Source of the DNA: Flavobacterium odoriferum
GTDB taxonomy: Bacteria; Bacteroidota; Bacteroidia; Flavobacteriales; Flavobacteriaceae
Assembly (NCBI RefSeq): GCF_025499515.1
Contig: NZ_JAMKFA010000012.1
Location: 124,001-188,000, forward strand
Direction: 5' to 3'
Length of the DNA stretch: 64,000 nucleotides
Shown here: piece after piece, positions 28,607 to 38,615 of the stretch
Numbering within the stretch: the first letter of the stretch is position 1
Layout: each line of letters opens with the position of its first letter
Made by a program: the position numbers and the translations under genes
Notes under the pieces: generated by a model
Database searches by the model: none
Told to the model about the DNA's origin: nothing
The model's input: the letters and a program-made list of their open reading frames with translations, nothing else

Positions 28607-28614
28607 CAAATATA
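28607..28614 (-). promoter_or_regulatory. Predicted -7 box of the arginine-deiminase-like gene
   Basis: TATATTTG on the minus strand, 45 bases before the start at 28562, in the 160-base divergent gap. No good -33 TTG at proper spacing. Confidence 0.5.
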
Positions 28615-28691
28615 GCAAAAGCAAACGATATAGTAATTGCGTGGTGTCGTATAATTTATCAAATCCAACTATCTATTTCACAATATTTTAC

Positions 28692-28699
28692 TACATTTG
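28692..28699 (+). promoter_or_regulatory. Predicted -7 box of the helical-repeat protein gene
   Basis: TACATTTG matches TAnnTTTG, 23 bases before the ATG at 28723. The -33 region lacks a clear TTG. Confidence 0.5.
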
Positions 28700-28722
28700 A
28701 TAAAACTTAAAAATAAAATATC

Positions 28723-29088
28723 ATGGGATTATCAAATTTTTTTAGCTCACTTTTTGGAAAAGCCAAACAAACTGCTGAAAATGCAAAAGAAAATTTAAGT
28801 GAAGTTGCTGATAATGCAATGGAAAAAGTAACAGAAGTTGCTACTGAAGTTAAAGAAACTGTAGAAAATGTTGCTGAAACGGCTTCTCAAAAATTAGATG
28901 AAATGGGCGTTTCTGAAAAAGTAGCTGATTTTGTTGAAACTGCAAAAGAAAAAGTAGCAGATGCAACAGAATGGGTTGAAGAAAAAGCACATCAAGCTAA
29001 AGAAGCTGTAGAAAATGTAGTTGAAAAAGCTGACGATAAAGTTGAGGATGTAGCTAATGACGAAGCTGCTGAAAAACCTGCTGAATAA
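28723..29088 (+). CDS. LEA/YtxH-like amphipathic helical protein
   Basis: Acidic, low-complexity protein of 121 residues rich in Ala, Glu, Lys and Val with repeating AENAKENLSEVADNA-like helical units (11-residue and heptad spacing), and no Cys or Trp-rich core apart from one Trp. It resembles LEA or apolipoprotein-like stress proteins. The first residues GLSNFFSSLFGKA could form an amphipathic membrane-binding helix. A bidirectional terminator follows. Specific function cannot be assigned. Confidence 0.75.
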   Translation: MGLSNFFSSLFGKAKQTAENAKENLSEVADNAMEKVTEVATEVKETVENVAETASQKLDEMGVSEKVADFVETAKEKVADATEWVEEKAHQAKEAVENVVEKADDKVEDVANDEAAEKPAE

Positions 29089-29108
29089 ATCGCGAATCAA
29101 CAAAAAAT

Positions 29109-29140
29109 AAAAATCCCACTAAAATTTAGTGGGATTTTTT
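29109..29140. terminator. Bidirectional terminator between the helical protein gene and gltA
   Basis: AAAAATCCCACTAAA / TTTAGTGGGATTTTT forms a near-continuous 15-bp stem with T-runs on both sides, placed between the two convergent stops. Confidence 0.9.
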
Positions 29141-29145
29141 TATGA

Positions 29146-30429
29146 TTATCTGTCTTTAACTTCTTTAAAATCGCGTAAAGTATAACCTGTATACACTTGT
29201 CTTGGACGTCCTATTGGCTCTTTATTGATACGCATTTCTTTCCATTGCGCAATCCAACCTGGCAAACGACCAATAGCAAATAAAACGGTAAACATTTCAA
29301 CCGGAATTCCCATCGCACGATAAATAATTCCTGAATAGAAATCTACGTTTGGATATAAATTTCTTGCTTTGAAATACTCGTCTTCTAAAGCTACTTTTTC
29401 TAATTGTTTTGCAATATCTAATAATGGATCATCAACACCTAAAGCTGCTAAAACATCATCAGCTGCTTTTTTAATGATTGTTGCTCTTGGATCAAAGTTT
29501 TTGTAAACTCTATGACCAAATCCCATTAAACGGAATGGATCGTCTTTGTCTTTTGCTTTTAAAACGAATTTAGCAACATCACCACCATTATCATGGATTT
29601 CTTGTAACATTTCTAAAACTGCTTGATTAGCACCTCCATGAAGTGGTCCCCATAGTGCAGAAACACCTGCAGAAATTGAAGCAAACAAACCTGCATGAGA
29701 AGAACCAACGATTCTTACCGTAGAAGTAGAACAGTTTTGTTCGTGATCGGCGTGAAGAATAAATAATTTATCCAATGCATCAATAACTTTTTTATCTGCT
29801 TTGTATGGCCCGGTAGGTAATTCAAACATTAAACGCATGAAATTTTCAACATACCCTTTTGTATTATCGTAATAGTTTAAAGGATAACCCATAGTTTTTC
29901 TGTAAGTCCATGTAGCAATTACTAAGAATTTACCCATAGTTTTACAAACTGCTTCATACATTTCTTTTTCGTTGTGAGGATTCACAGACTTAGGATTAAA
30001 AGCAGTTAAAGCACTTGTTAACGAAGCTAAAACGCCCATTGGGTGAGCTGTTTTTGGGAAACCATCAATGATGTTTTTCATTTCCTCATTAACCAATGTA
30101 TATTTACGAATATCGTTTTCGAATTTTTCTAATTGTGCTGCTGTTGGAAGTTCTCCAAAAATCAACAAATAAGAAACTTCTAAGAAATCAGCTTTATCTG
30201 CTAAATCTTCGATTGAATATCCTCTGTAACGTAAAATTCCTTCTTCACCATCTAAAAAAGTAATTTCACTTTTACATGAACCCGAGTTTTTATATCCCGG
30301 ATCAATTGTGATAGCGCCAGAAGCACTACGTAAGGCGTCGATGTCGATAGCAACCTCATTTTCAGTTCCTACGATAACTGGAAACTCATACTTTTTGCCA
30401 TCAAGCTCTAATATTGCAGTTTTTGACAT
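29146..30429 (-). CDS. gltA: Citrate synthase
   Basis: Condenses acetyl-CoA and oxaloacetate in the first TCA step. The 427-residue protein is the hexameric type II form with an N-terminal beta domain (ELDGKKYEFPVIVGTENE). Active-site regions: SSHAGLFASISAGV, WGPLHGGANQAVLEM and GFGHRVYKNFDPRA, plus NVDFYSGIIYRAMG with the catalytic Asp. It is monocistronic, ended by the bidirectional terminator downstream. Confidence 0.97.
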   Translation of the reverse strand: MSKTAILELDGKKYEFPVIVGTENEVAIDIDALRSASGAITIDPGYKNSGSCKSEITFLDGEEGILRYRGYSIEDLADKADFLEVSYLLIFGELPTAAQLEKFENDIRKYTLVNEEMKNIIDGFPKTAHPMGVLASLTSALTAFNPKSVNPHNEKEMYEAVCKTMGKFLVIATWTYRKTMGYPLNYYDNTKGYVENFMRLMFELPTGPYKADKKVIDALDKLFILHADHEQNCSTSTVRIVGSSHAGLFASISAGVSALWGPLHGGANQAVLEMLQEIHDNGGDVAKFVLKAKDKDDPFRLMGFGHRVYKNFDPRATIIKKAADDVLAALGVDDPLLDIAKQLEKVALEDEYFKARNLYPNVDFYSGIIYRAMGIPVEMFTVLFAIGRLPGWIAQWKEMRINKEPIGRPRQVYTGYTLRDFKEVKDR

Positions 30430-30542
30430 ATTATTATAATGTATTTTTTGATAAATATTTATGTATTTTGCGAATTTAACAAATTATCCTTTAACAATAA
30501 AGAAATTTATTATAATTTATGGTTAAATAATATACATAAAAA

Positions 30543-30572
30543 AAACCCAAAAAATTTTACTTTTTTGAGTTT
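30543..30572 (-). terminator. Terminator after the T9SS cargo gene
   Basis: Minus strand AAACTCAAAAAA / TTTTTTGGGTTT forms a 12-bp stem with one G-U pair and a 6-base loop, followed by T8. It lies 25 bases after the cargo gene stop and before gltA's upstream region. Confidence 0.8.
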
Positions 30573-30597
30573 CTTCGCTTAAAAAAAATTATTTAAC

Positions 30598-32454
30598 TTA
30601 ATCTTTAACTATTTTTTCTATATGACTTCCAAAATCTGTACTAACTTTTACAAAATAAATTCCTGAATTATAAGTAGATACATCCAAAACAACTTCTTTA
30701 GAATCTGTTTTGTTAACTTGTATTACTCTTCCTTGCACATCGTATATTTCAATAGATTTCACTACATTTTCAGCTTTAATATTTATCAACAAAGAAGTTG
30801 GATTTGGATACAAACTAATTGCTAAATCTTTCGTTGGAATTGAATTACTTAACACTTGAAAAGTTGTATTGGCATCATTTGTTAAAATTGGAAAATTATA
30901 ATCGAAATATATTTTTGCGTTTTTTGTAACAATATCATTAGTAACCAAATTTTCTTTAGACTTCACTTTCAAAAGTACATTACCATGACCGCCAGTATCC
31001 AACATAATGGTTTGAAAAATAATTTCTAAGATATTATTGGTAATTTTAATTGTAGCATTATGTGATGCTTCTAAAATGCGCAACGAATTAATATCGAAAT
31101 CACTTGGATTTACTTCAATTTTAACTACAACATTTTCAGCTGGAGCTGTTCCTGTATTTTCAAAATTAATTACATAATGTAAAAAATCACCTATGTAACT
31201 TGGTGCAACTACATCGCCTTCAATACAAGTAATATCATTTGGATCATACGAACCTACAACGGTTTGATTTAATTGAAACAAATTATCAACTGTAGATTCA
31301 TCGCCAGCCATTGGCATAATTGAAGAAGTAAATTGTAAAACATCACCAATATTTACAGGATTAGTATCGGTTGGAGCATTTATTTGCATTATCACGTTAA
31401 TTGAACGACTTTCAAATGGCATTAAGTTTGCAAAATCCCAAGACATTCCTCCAGAAACAATACTACTTGGTACTTGTGTAGCAGAAACAAAAGACATTAA
31501 ATTTTGATTATAGAAGAAGTTAACTCCATATAATTGGGACATTACTTGATTTCCTTTATTGCGATACACAATTTGATATTCCGCTGTAAAACCGGGTCTT
31601 GCTGGAACTATTGGAGCAATTACAATTTCTAAATCTGGATGCACTCCGTTTGCTGTAATGCAGAAGTTTTGAGTAGCTATATTGTTATTATTATCCGCAA
31701 AAGGAATTGTAGCCGATATAGGAGAAAAGTTAAACCAAGTAGGATTTTCAATATTAGGTGTTAATGTGAAATTACCAGCTTGAGTATAAAAAGAATAATT
31801 TCCAGTGGCGTTTGTAAAGGAAGCCCCAGTATTAGTTCCATCATTAATATCTACTCTGATATAATTTTGTGTTAAATCAAATGCATTACAACCATCATTT
31901 GCTTGGTCGTAAATTATTGCTCCTGTAATTGTATTATAATCTCCTCCTGGTGTGAAAGAGCAGTAATCTGTTACTTGAACACCTGGACCAACTAAAGAAA
32001 GTACATTGCTATACTGATTTTCATCAACACAAACATACTGAATACTTGGATTATTAAAAGGCATCCAGTTTTCTGTCCAACTTCCGTAATCCATATTCAA
32101 AGATTCATTACTCCCATTTTTAATTAAAACCGTATGCAGTAGAGGATTACCAATAAAATAAATTGCAGTTAAATTTGAATTTGCCATACAATCCAATATT
32201 TGCAAATTATTAAACGTACAATCTAAAAAATCTAAATTTAAAAAAGCTTCAATCCCAGTTAAATCTCCAATATTTGAATTCGAAATTGATAACGAATTTA
32301 TAGCTATAGCTTCACTAAATTGTATATTCCCATCAGAATTTGTGTCAACTCCAAGATCAATTAATTTAGCTTTAAAATTTGCATCTGGAATATTTACAAT
32401 TTGGGATTGAGCAATTGTTGATATAAATAACAATAGTAAAAATATTTTTTTCAT
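30598..32454 (-). CDS. T9SS-secreted surface protein with EF-hand-like loop, short LRR region and DUF7619-type repeats
   Basis: Secreted protein of 618 residues. A Sec signal peptide (1-17) precedes an EF-hand-like calcium loop at residues 37-48 (DTNSDGNIQFSE), then a few short leucine-rich repeats (SLSISNSNIGDLTGIEAF onward) and two beta-rich, repeat-like domains about 200-540 with the DPNDITCIEG segment common in Bacteroidota surface proteins. The last 75 residues are a type A T9SS sorting domain (SLYPNPTS, IYDVQGRVI, GIYFVKV). It follows a two-component system on the same strand. Adhesion or matrix binding is a guess. Confidence 0.87.
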   Translation of the reverse strand: MKKIFLLLLFISTIAQSQIVNIPDANFKAKLIDLGVDTNSDGNIQFSEAIAINSLSISNSNIGDLTGIEAFLNLDFLDCTFNNLQILDCMANSNLTAIYFIGNPLLHTVLIKNGSNESLNMDYGSWTENWMPFNNPSIQYVCVDENQYSNVLSLVGPGVQVTDYCSFTPGGDYNTITGAIIYDQANDGCNAFDLTQNYIRVDINDGTNTGASFTNATGNYSFYTQAGNFTLTPNIENPTWFNFSPISATIPFADNNNNIATQNFCITANGVHPDLEIVIAPIVPARPGFTAEYQIVYRNKGNQVMSQLYGVNFFYNQNLMSFVSATQVPSSIVSGGMSWDFANLMPFESRSINVIMQINAPTDTNPVNIGDVLQFTSSIMPMAGDESTVDNLFQLNQTVVGSYDPNDITCIEGDVVAPSYIGDFLHYVINFENTGTAPAENVVVKIEVNPSDFDINSLRILEASHNATIKITNNILEIIFQTIMLDTGGHGNVLLKVKSKENLVTNDIVTKNAKIYFDYNFPILTNDANTTFQVLSNSIPTKDLAISLYPNPTSLLINIKAENVVKSIEIYDVQGRVIQVNKTDSKEVVLDVSTYNSGIYFVKVSTDFGSHIEKIVKD

Positions 32455-32556
32455 AGTGTTTGTTTTTTGTTTTTCTTTAATACGATATAAAAGTAAAAAA
32501 CTATTAATCTTAAATTTTCAGCAATTGAGTAAAGCTATATTCTAACTTAGAATTCG

Positions 32557-33318
32557 CTAAAAACTCTTTAATATTTCTTGTAATCTTTCCTTTTTTCTTT
32601 GCGAAATTGGCAAATGACTATCATCTGCCATTACTACATAACCTCCATCTTTCTTTATATAGGATTTTAAATAATTCAAATTAATCAAATGCGATTGATG
32701 AATGCGTTCAAAACCGTGTTCGGTTAACAATTCCTCATATTCTTTTAATGTTTTAGAAATCAAAATTGGTTTTGAGTTTTTGATAAAAAACTTGGTATAA
32801 TTATCTTCACTTTCACATCTAATGATATCACTCACATCAAAAAGATGAATTCCATCTGAAGTTGATAATGCAATTCGTTTAAAATTATCTACCTTTTTTC
32901 TAATATTTTCTAACAATAAATCAATGTGCGATGAACTATCGTTTTTTTCAATCTCAGCTTTAATTTTCTGAATTACTTTCTGCAATTCATCAGGATCAAC
33001 TGGCTTAAGCAAAAAATCCAAAGCACTAAATCGAAATGCTTTAATAGCATATTGCTCATGAGCTGTAATAAAAACAATGTGTGCTTTTGTAGTTCCGTTT
33101 AACGCTGTAATTTTTTCTAAAATATCAAATCCAGTTCCGTCATTCAATTGAATATCTAAAAAAACAACTTGCGGTTGTAATGATTCTATTGCTTCAACAC
33201 CAGAAACCACGCTATCGGCTTCACCAATAATTGTAATTTGTGGCGCATACAATTGAAGCAAACCCTTCATGCCGTTTCTTAAATTTATATCGTCGTCTAT
33301 TAGTATTGCTGAAATCAT
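32557..33318 (-). CDS. LytTR-family response regulator
   Basis: Response regulator of 253 residues. A CheY-like receiver has acidic residues D8-D10, phospho-acceptor D55 (VVFLDIQLNDG) and the conserved Lys in FLLKPVDPDEL. The C-terminal LytTR DNA-binding domain (about 145-253) shows IALSTSDGIHLF, IIRCESEDNYTKFF and RIHQSHLINLNYLKSY. It overlaps the histidine kinase stop by one base and is clearly its partner. Targets unknown; the downstream T9SS cargo gene is one candidate. Confidence 0.95.
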   Translation of the reverse strand: MISAILIDDDINLRNGMKGLLQLYAPQITIIGEADSVVSGVEAIESLQPQVVFLDIQLNDGTGFDILEKITALNGTTKAHIVFITAHEQYAIKAFRFSALDFLLKPVDPDELQKVIQKIKAEIEKNDSSSHIDLLLENIRKKVDNFKRIALSTSDGIHLFDVSDIIRCESEDNYTKFFIKNSKPILISKTLKEYEELLTEHGFERIHQSHLINLNYLKSYIKKDGGYVVMADDSHLPISQRKKERLQEILKSF

Positions 33319-35276
33319 TATTGTATGTATTGAATTGGTAATTTTAAAACCACTTTTGTTCCCGAATTATTATTGTTTGCATTTATTTCTTCGATAGAAA
33401 TTGTTGCATTTTTATGAGTTGATGAAGCAATCATTTCTAATCGCTTTTTAATAATATCTATCGCCATTGATTTGTGAACAGAAACCGAATTTTCCTTTAC
33501 TTTTTTCGAAGTTTCACAACCTACTCCATCGTCTTCAATGGTACAAACTAAGCTCTCTTTATCAATTTGAAAATCTACTTTGATTTTGCCTTTTGTCTTT
33601 TTAGGAATCACCCCATGAATTATTGCATTTTCAACAAATGGTTGTAATAAAAGCGGTGGCAAAGCAACATCATCTTCAATTTCAGTACTTTTTGTAATCG
33701 AAAAATCAAAATTATTATTGAATCGCAATTGTTCTAATTCTAAATAGTTTTGCAAACTTTCGATTTCTTTATCAATCGGAATAAGAGATTCTTTTGAATA
33801 TTCTAATGTTAGACGCATTAACTTTGAAAATTTTGCCAAATATTTAATCGCAGAATCGGTTCCGTTTTGCACGATAAAACTCGAAATTGAACCTAAACAG
33901 TTGAATACAAAATGTGGATTCATTTGTAAATGCAGCGCTTTTTGTTCGTACTCTGCTAATTCTTTTTGAAGTGTAAGCGTTTTTTTAAGTTGGTTTCGAT
34001 TATAAATCAAGAAAATAATTCCTAAAACTAACAAACCAATTAAAGTTCCAAAAAGCATTTTGAGTTTAAAACTTTTTGCTTCTTCCTGAATTAGAAATTC
34101 TCTTTTTTCTTGCGCTTCTTTTTGAAGTAATTCTTTCTTTTCAAATTCATAATTCATAGAAGATTCAACAGATTTTCTGATATTTTCTTCATTAATCAAT
34201 TTATCTTTTAACGCGCTATAATTTTGAAAGTGCAATAAAGCTTGTGATGCGTTTCCTTTCTTGTTGTAAATTTCACTAATTAATTTTTCGCATAACATTT
34301 GTTGCTCAACTACTTCAATTTGTTTTGCAATTTGCAATGCTTGATTTGTGCTTTCAAGTGCTTTATCTAAATTTTGCTGTTCAAAATACAACTGACCTAA
34401 ATACAAATATGTATCGGCCAAACCAAATTTATCATCAATACTTTGAAACGTTATAATTGCATTTTGCCAATTTTCAATCGCTTCAACAATATTCTTTTCT
34501 GCTTTTTTCAACAAACCTTTGTTGTTGTACCATTCACCTAAAGCTCTTGGATTTGGATGTTTGTCTAAAACTTTTTTTGCTTCGTTATAGTAAAAATTAG
34601 CTTTTTCAAGATTGTTTTGATTCAAATAACAATTTGCAATATTGGTTAATGTTATCGAAATATTTTCATCTTTTAATTTAGATTGAATTTTTTCGGCTTT
34701 TACAAAAAACTCCAACGCTTTAAAGTCAGATTTTTGAGATTTGTAAATTACACCGATATTGTTATACAATTTTGCACAACGTACTTGGTCATCTAATTTT
34801 TCATAAATTTTTACCGATTTCAAATAAAACTGAAGTGCTTTTGCATAATTGCTTTGTTCCGATAAAACAATTCCGATACTTCCATACGATTTTGCTAAAC
34901 CTGAGGCAATTTCGTCTTTTGTATTTGGCGTTGGGTTTTCATTTTCGAAAATTTCCTGAGCTTGCTGAAAATAATTGATTGCTGCTTTGTAATCTCCTTC
35001 AATAATTTTAGAGTTCCCAAGATTCAAATAAGCATTTCCTTGAGCAATAGTGTAGTTTATTTTCTTGGCTAAATCCAAAGCTTGATTACCAAAAACAAAC
35101 ATTTTTTTTGGATCAACAACTTTATAACTATCCGAAATAGCATTTAATAAGTTAGTTTTATCAATATCATTTTTGGTTTTACCCAAAACTTGCATCAAAC
35201 TATCAGCAGATTTTTGTTGGGCAAAACCTAAAAAAGAGAGTAATACTATACTATACAGAAATCTGATTTTGTTCAT
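33318..35276 (-). CDS. TPR-containing sensor histidine kinase (LytS/YpdA-type, His_kinase)
   Basis: Membrane sensor kinase of 652 residues. A signal peptide (1-19) leads to a periplasmic array of tetratricopeptide repeats (about 50-370), a coiled segment, one TM helix near 404-424 (FGTLIGLLVLGIIFLIY) and the His_kinase domain with phospho-acceptor His in LQMNPHFVFNCLG (about 453) and the N-box LLLQPFVENAIIHGV, then DDGVGC for ATP binding. The TPR part probably senses a protein or envelope signal. Co-transcribed with the LytTR regulator. Confidence 0.93.
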   Translation of the reverse strand: MNKIRFLYSIVLLSFLGFAQQKSADSLMQVLGKTKNDIDKTNLLNAISDSYKVVDPKKMFVFGNQALDLAKKINYTIAQGNAYLNLGNSKIIEGDYKAAINYFQQAQEIFENENPTPNTKDEIASGLAKSYGSIGIVLSEQSNYAKALQFYLKSVKIYEKLDDQVRCAKLYNNIGVIYKSQKSDFKALEFFVKAEKIQSKLKDENISITLTNIANCYLNQNNLEKANFYYNEAKKVLDKHPNPRALGEWYNNKGLLKKAEKNIVEAIENWQNAIITFQSIDDKFGLADTYLYLGQLYFEQQNLDKALESTNQALQIAKQIEVVEQQMLCEKLISEIYNKKGNASQALLHFQNYSALKDKLINEENIRKSVESSMNYEFEKKELLQKEAQEKREFLIQEEAKSFKLKMLFGTLIGLLVLGIIFLIYNRNQLKKTLTLQKELAEYEQKALHLQMNPHFVFNCLGSISSFIVQNGTDSAIKYLAKFSKLMRLTLEYSKESLIPIDKEIESLQNYLELEQLRFNNNFDFSITKSTEIEDDVALPPLLLQPFVENAIIHGVIPKKTKGKIKVDFQIDKESLVCTIEDDGVGCETSKKVKENSVSVHKSMAIDIIKKRLEMIASSTHKNATISIEEINANNNNSGTKVVLKLPIQYIQ

Positions 35277-35294
35277 TCTTTATAAATTGATAAA

Positions 35295-35302
35295 CAAAAA
35301 TA
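35295..35302 (-). promoter_or_regulatory. Predicted -7 box of the two-component operon
   Basis: TATTTTTG on the minus strand, 19 bases before the kinase ATG; no clear TTG at -33. Confidence 0.45.
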
Positions 35303-35372
35303 AGCTTTAGTTTTATTAAAATGAGATTGAATGAGAATTTGACGCTTTTGAATTAGAATTTATAGAAAACAG

Positions 35373-35408
35373 AAAACCCTTTCAAAATTTACATTCTGAA
35401 AGGGTTTT
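35373..35408 (-). terminator. Terminator after eno
   Basis: AAAACCCTTTCA / TGAAAGGGTTTT is a perfect 12-bp stem with a 12-base loop located 19 bases after the enolase stop. Confidence 0.85.
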
Positions 35409-35426
35409 TTATCATTTTTATTGTAA

Positions 35427-36767
<1,341 letters not shown>

Positions 36768-36822
36768 TAATTTAAACTATAATGATATTGAAAAACTCAA
36801 AAAATTTATAAACGATAACGTT

Positions 36823-37932
36823 TTAGTTGCTTGCCGTTTTTATGTTTTCGATAAATTGGTCAAATAAATAACTTGAATCGTGTGGCCCAGGACTTGCTTC
36901 TGGGTGATATTGAACTGAGAAACAGTTTTTAGATTTCATTCGCATTCCAGCCACAGTTCCATCATTTAAATGTTCGTGTGTTAATTCGAAATCTGGATGC
37001 TTGTCTAACTCTTCTCTTACGATAGCAAAACCATGATTTTGAGATGTAATTTCACCTTTACCTGTAATCACATTTTTAACTGGGTGATTTATTCCGCGGT
37101 GACCGTTGAACATTTTATAAGTTGAAATTCCGTTAGCTAAACCAATAATTTGGTGACCTAAACAGATTCCAAATAACGGCTTATTTTCATTAAGAATTTG
37201 TTTTGCTACTTCTTGAGCTGTTTCTAAAGGTTCTGGATCACCAGGACCATTTGATAAGAAATAACCGTCAGGATTGAATGCTTTCAAATCTTCAAATGAA
37301 GCGTTGTAAGGAAAAACTTTGATGTAACAATCTCTCTTTGCTAAGTTTCTAAGGATATTGGTTTTAATTCCTAAATCCAAAGCTGAAATTTTATATTTTG
37401 CTTTTTCTTCACCAAAGAAATAAGGTTCTTTTGTAGAAACTTTTGAAGCTAATTCCAAGCCATTCATATCTGGAACTTGCGCTAATCTTTCTTTTAATTC
37501 TTCGATTGGAGTTCCGTCCGTACAAATAACTGCATTCATTGCACCGTTATCTCTGATATAACTTACCAATGCTCTTGTATCTACATCCGAAATTACGATA
37601 AGATTTTGTTTACTTAAATAGTCAAACAAACTTTCAGTTGCATCTTCTCGCGAATAATTAAAGCTGAAATTTTTACAAACCAATCCTGAAATTTTAACTG
37701 AATCAGATTCAACTTCTTTATCATTTACACCATAGTTTCCTATGTGTGCATTGGTAGTAACCATGATTTGTCCGAAGTAAGAAGGGTCTGTAAAAATTTC
37801 TTGATAACCTGTTGTTCCCGTATTAAAAGCGACTTCTCCAAAAGTTACACCTTCAATTCCGATTGATTTTCCGTGAAAAATAGTACCGTCTTTAAGAAGT
37901 AAAACGGCTTTAGAACGATTGTTGTATTTCAT
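36823..37932 (-). CDS. carA: Carbamoyl-phosphate synthase small (glutaminase) subunit
   Basis: Supplies ammonia from glutamine to CarB for arginine and pyrimidine synthesis. N-terminal CPSase domain (LLLKDGTIFHGKSIG, GYQEIFTDPSYFGQI) and class I glutamine amidotransferase domain with nucleophile Cys in FGICLGHQIIGLA and the His-Glu pair in SVQYHPEASPG. The ATG at 37932 was chosen over a 26-residue longer frame because the longer frame would run through a strong promoter (37959-37989). Length is then 369. carB is not in the window. Confidence 0.96.
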   Translation of the reverse strand: MKYNNRSKAVLLLKDGTIFHGKSIGIEGVTFGEVAFNTGTTGYQEIFTDPSYFGQIMVTTNAHIGNYGVNDKEVESDSVKISGLVCKNFSFNYSREDATESLFDYLSKQNLIVISDVDTRALVSYIRDNGAMNAVICTDGTPIEELKERLAQVPDMNGLELASKVSTKEPYFFGEEKAKYKISALDLGIKTNILRNLAKRDCYIKVFPYNASFEDLKAFNPDGYFLSNGPGDPEPLETAQEVAKQILNENKPLFGICLGHQIIGLANGISTYKMFNGHRGINHPVKNVITGKGEITSQNHGFAIVREELDKHPDFELTHEHLNDGTVAGMRMKSKNCFSVQYHPEASPGPHDSSYLFDQFIENIKTASN

Positions 37933-37958
37933 TGCGTTGTGTTGTGTTGTTGTGGTTG

Positions 37959-37989
37959 CAAATTTAGTTATAAAAGTTGTTTTTTTCAA
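37959..37989 (-). promoter_or_regulatory. Predicted promoter of carA
   Basis: TTG (37989-37987), 20-base spacer and TAAATTTG (37966-37959) on the minus strand match both consensus elements. The remaining 27 bases up to the ATG contain no T on the coding strand, so the leader should be unstructured. Confidence 0.7.
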
Positions 37990-38010
37990 CTGTTTGATTC
38001 GTAAAACCAA

Positions 38011-38042
38011 AAAAAAGGATAAACTTAAAAAAGTCTATCCTT
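38011..38042 (-). terminator. Terminator of the alpha-operon block after rplQ
   Basis: AAGGATAGACTT / AAGTTTATCCTT forms a 12-bp stem with a G-U pair and a 4-base loop, followed by T8 on the minus strand. It lies 28 bases after rplQ. Confidence 0.87.
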
Positions 38043-38069
38043 ATTATTTTTACATGAATGGTTTCATGA

Positions 38070-38552
38070 TTATTCTGTAGCTTCAGTATTTTCAGAAGTT
38101 TCAGCTGCTGGAGCTTCAGGAGTACCTTCTGCTTTTTTAGCTTTTCCACGACGAGTCGTTTTCTTAACTTCTTTTTTACCACCGTTGTACAAGGTGTTGA
38201 AATCTACTAATTCAATCATTGCCATGTCAGCGTTATCTCCTAAACGATTACCTAACTTGATGATACGAGTGTATCCTCCTGGACGGTCACCAACTTTAGC
38301 AGCAACTTCTCTGAACAATTCAGTAACAGCATATTTATCTCTTAAATAAGCGAAAACTGTACGACGATTGTGAGTAGTATCTTCTTTTGATTTTGTTACT
38401 AACGGCTCAACAAATTGTTTTAAAGCTTTTGCTTTAGCAACAGTTGTATTGATACGCTTATGTTCGATTAAAGAACAAGCCATATTAGCTAACATAGCTC
38501 TTCTATGTCCTTTTTGTCTACTTAAATGATTGAATTTTTTTCCGTGTCTCAT
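38070..38552 (-). CDS. rplQ: 50S ribosomal protein L17
   Basis: Large-subunit protein near the exit tunnel. The core [20 protein letters not shown] (first 20 of the motif) and [21 protein letters not shown] are standard. At 160 residues it carries a C-terminal extension of about 40 residues: a basic patch ([11 protein letters not shown]) then an Ala/Glu/Thr-rich acidic tail, common in Bacteroidota. Last gene of the ribosomal block, followed by a terminator. Confidence 0.97.
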   Translation of the reverse strand: MRHGKKFNHLSRQKGHRRAMLANMACSLIEHKRINTTVAKAKALKQFVEPLVTKSKEDTTHNRRTVFAYLRDKYAVTELFREVAAKVGDRPGGYTRIIKLGNRLGDNADMAMIELVDFNTLYNGGKKEVKKTTRRGKAKKAEGTPEAPAAETSENTEATE

Positions 38553-38615
38553 GACGTGTTTTATTTATCTTCATCTTGCATCAATCCATAAAATGGAGCG
38601 CAAAATATGAAGCAA

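Noticed and set aside
28894..29103. Minus-strand frame within the LEA-like gene
   Set aside because: Its Phe/Tyr/Cys-rich product is the antisense of a low-complexity Lys/Glu gene.
30430..30542. gltA promoter
   Set aside because: The region has ATAATTTG-like sequence but no proper TAnnTTTG match with spacing, so no site is called; nothing else was seen in this gap besides the terminator at 30543-30572.
37933..38010. Longer start of carA with 26 extra residues
   Set aside because: The extension runs through a complete promoter (37959-37989) and reads as low-complexity lysine/threonine sequence.
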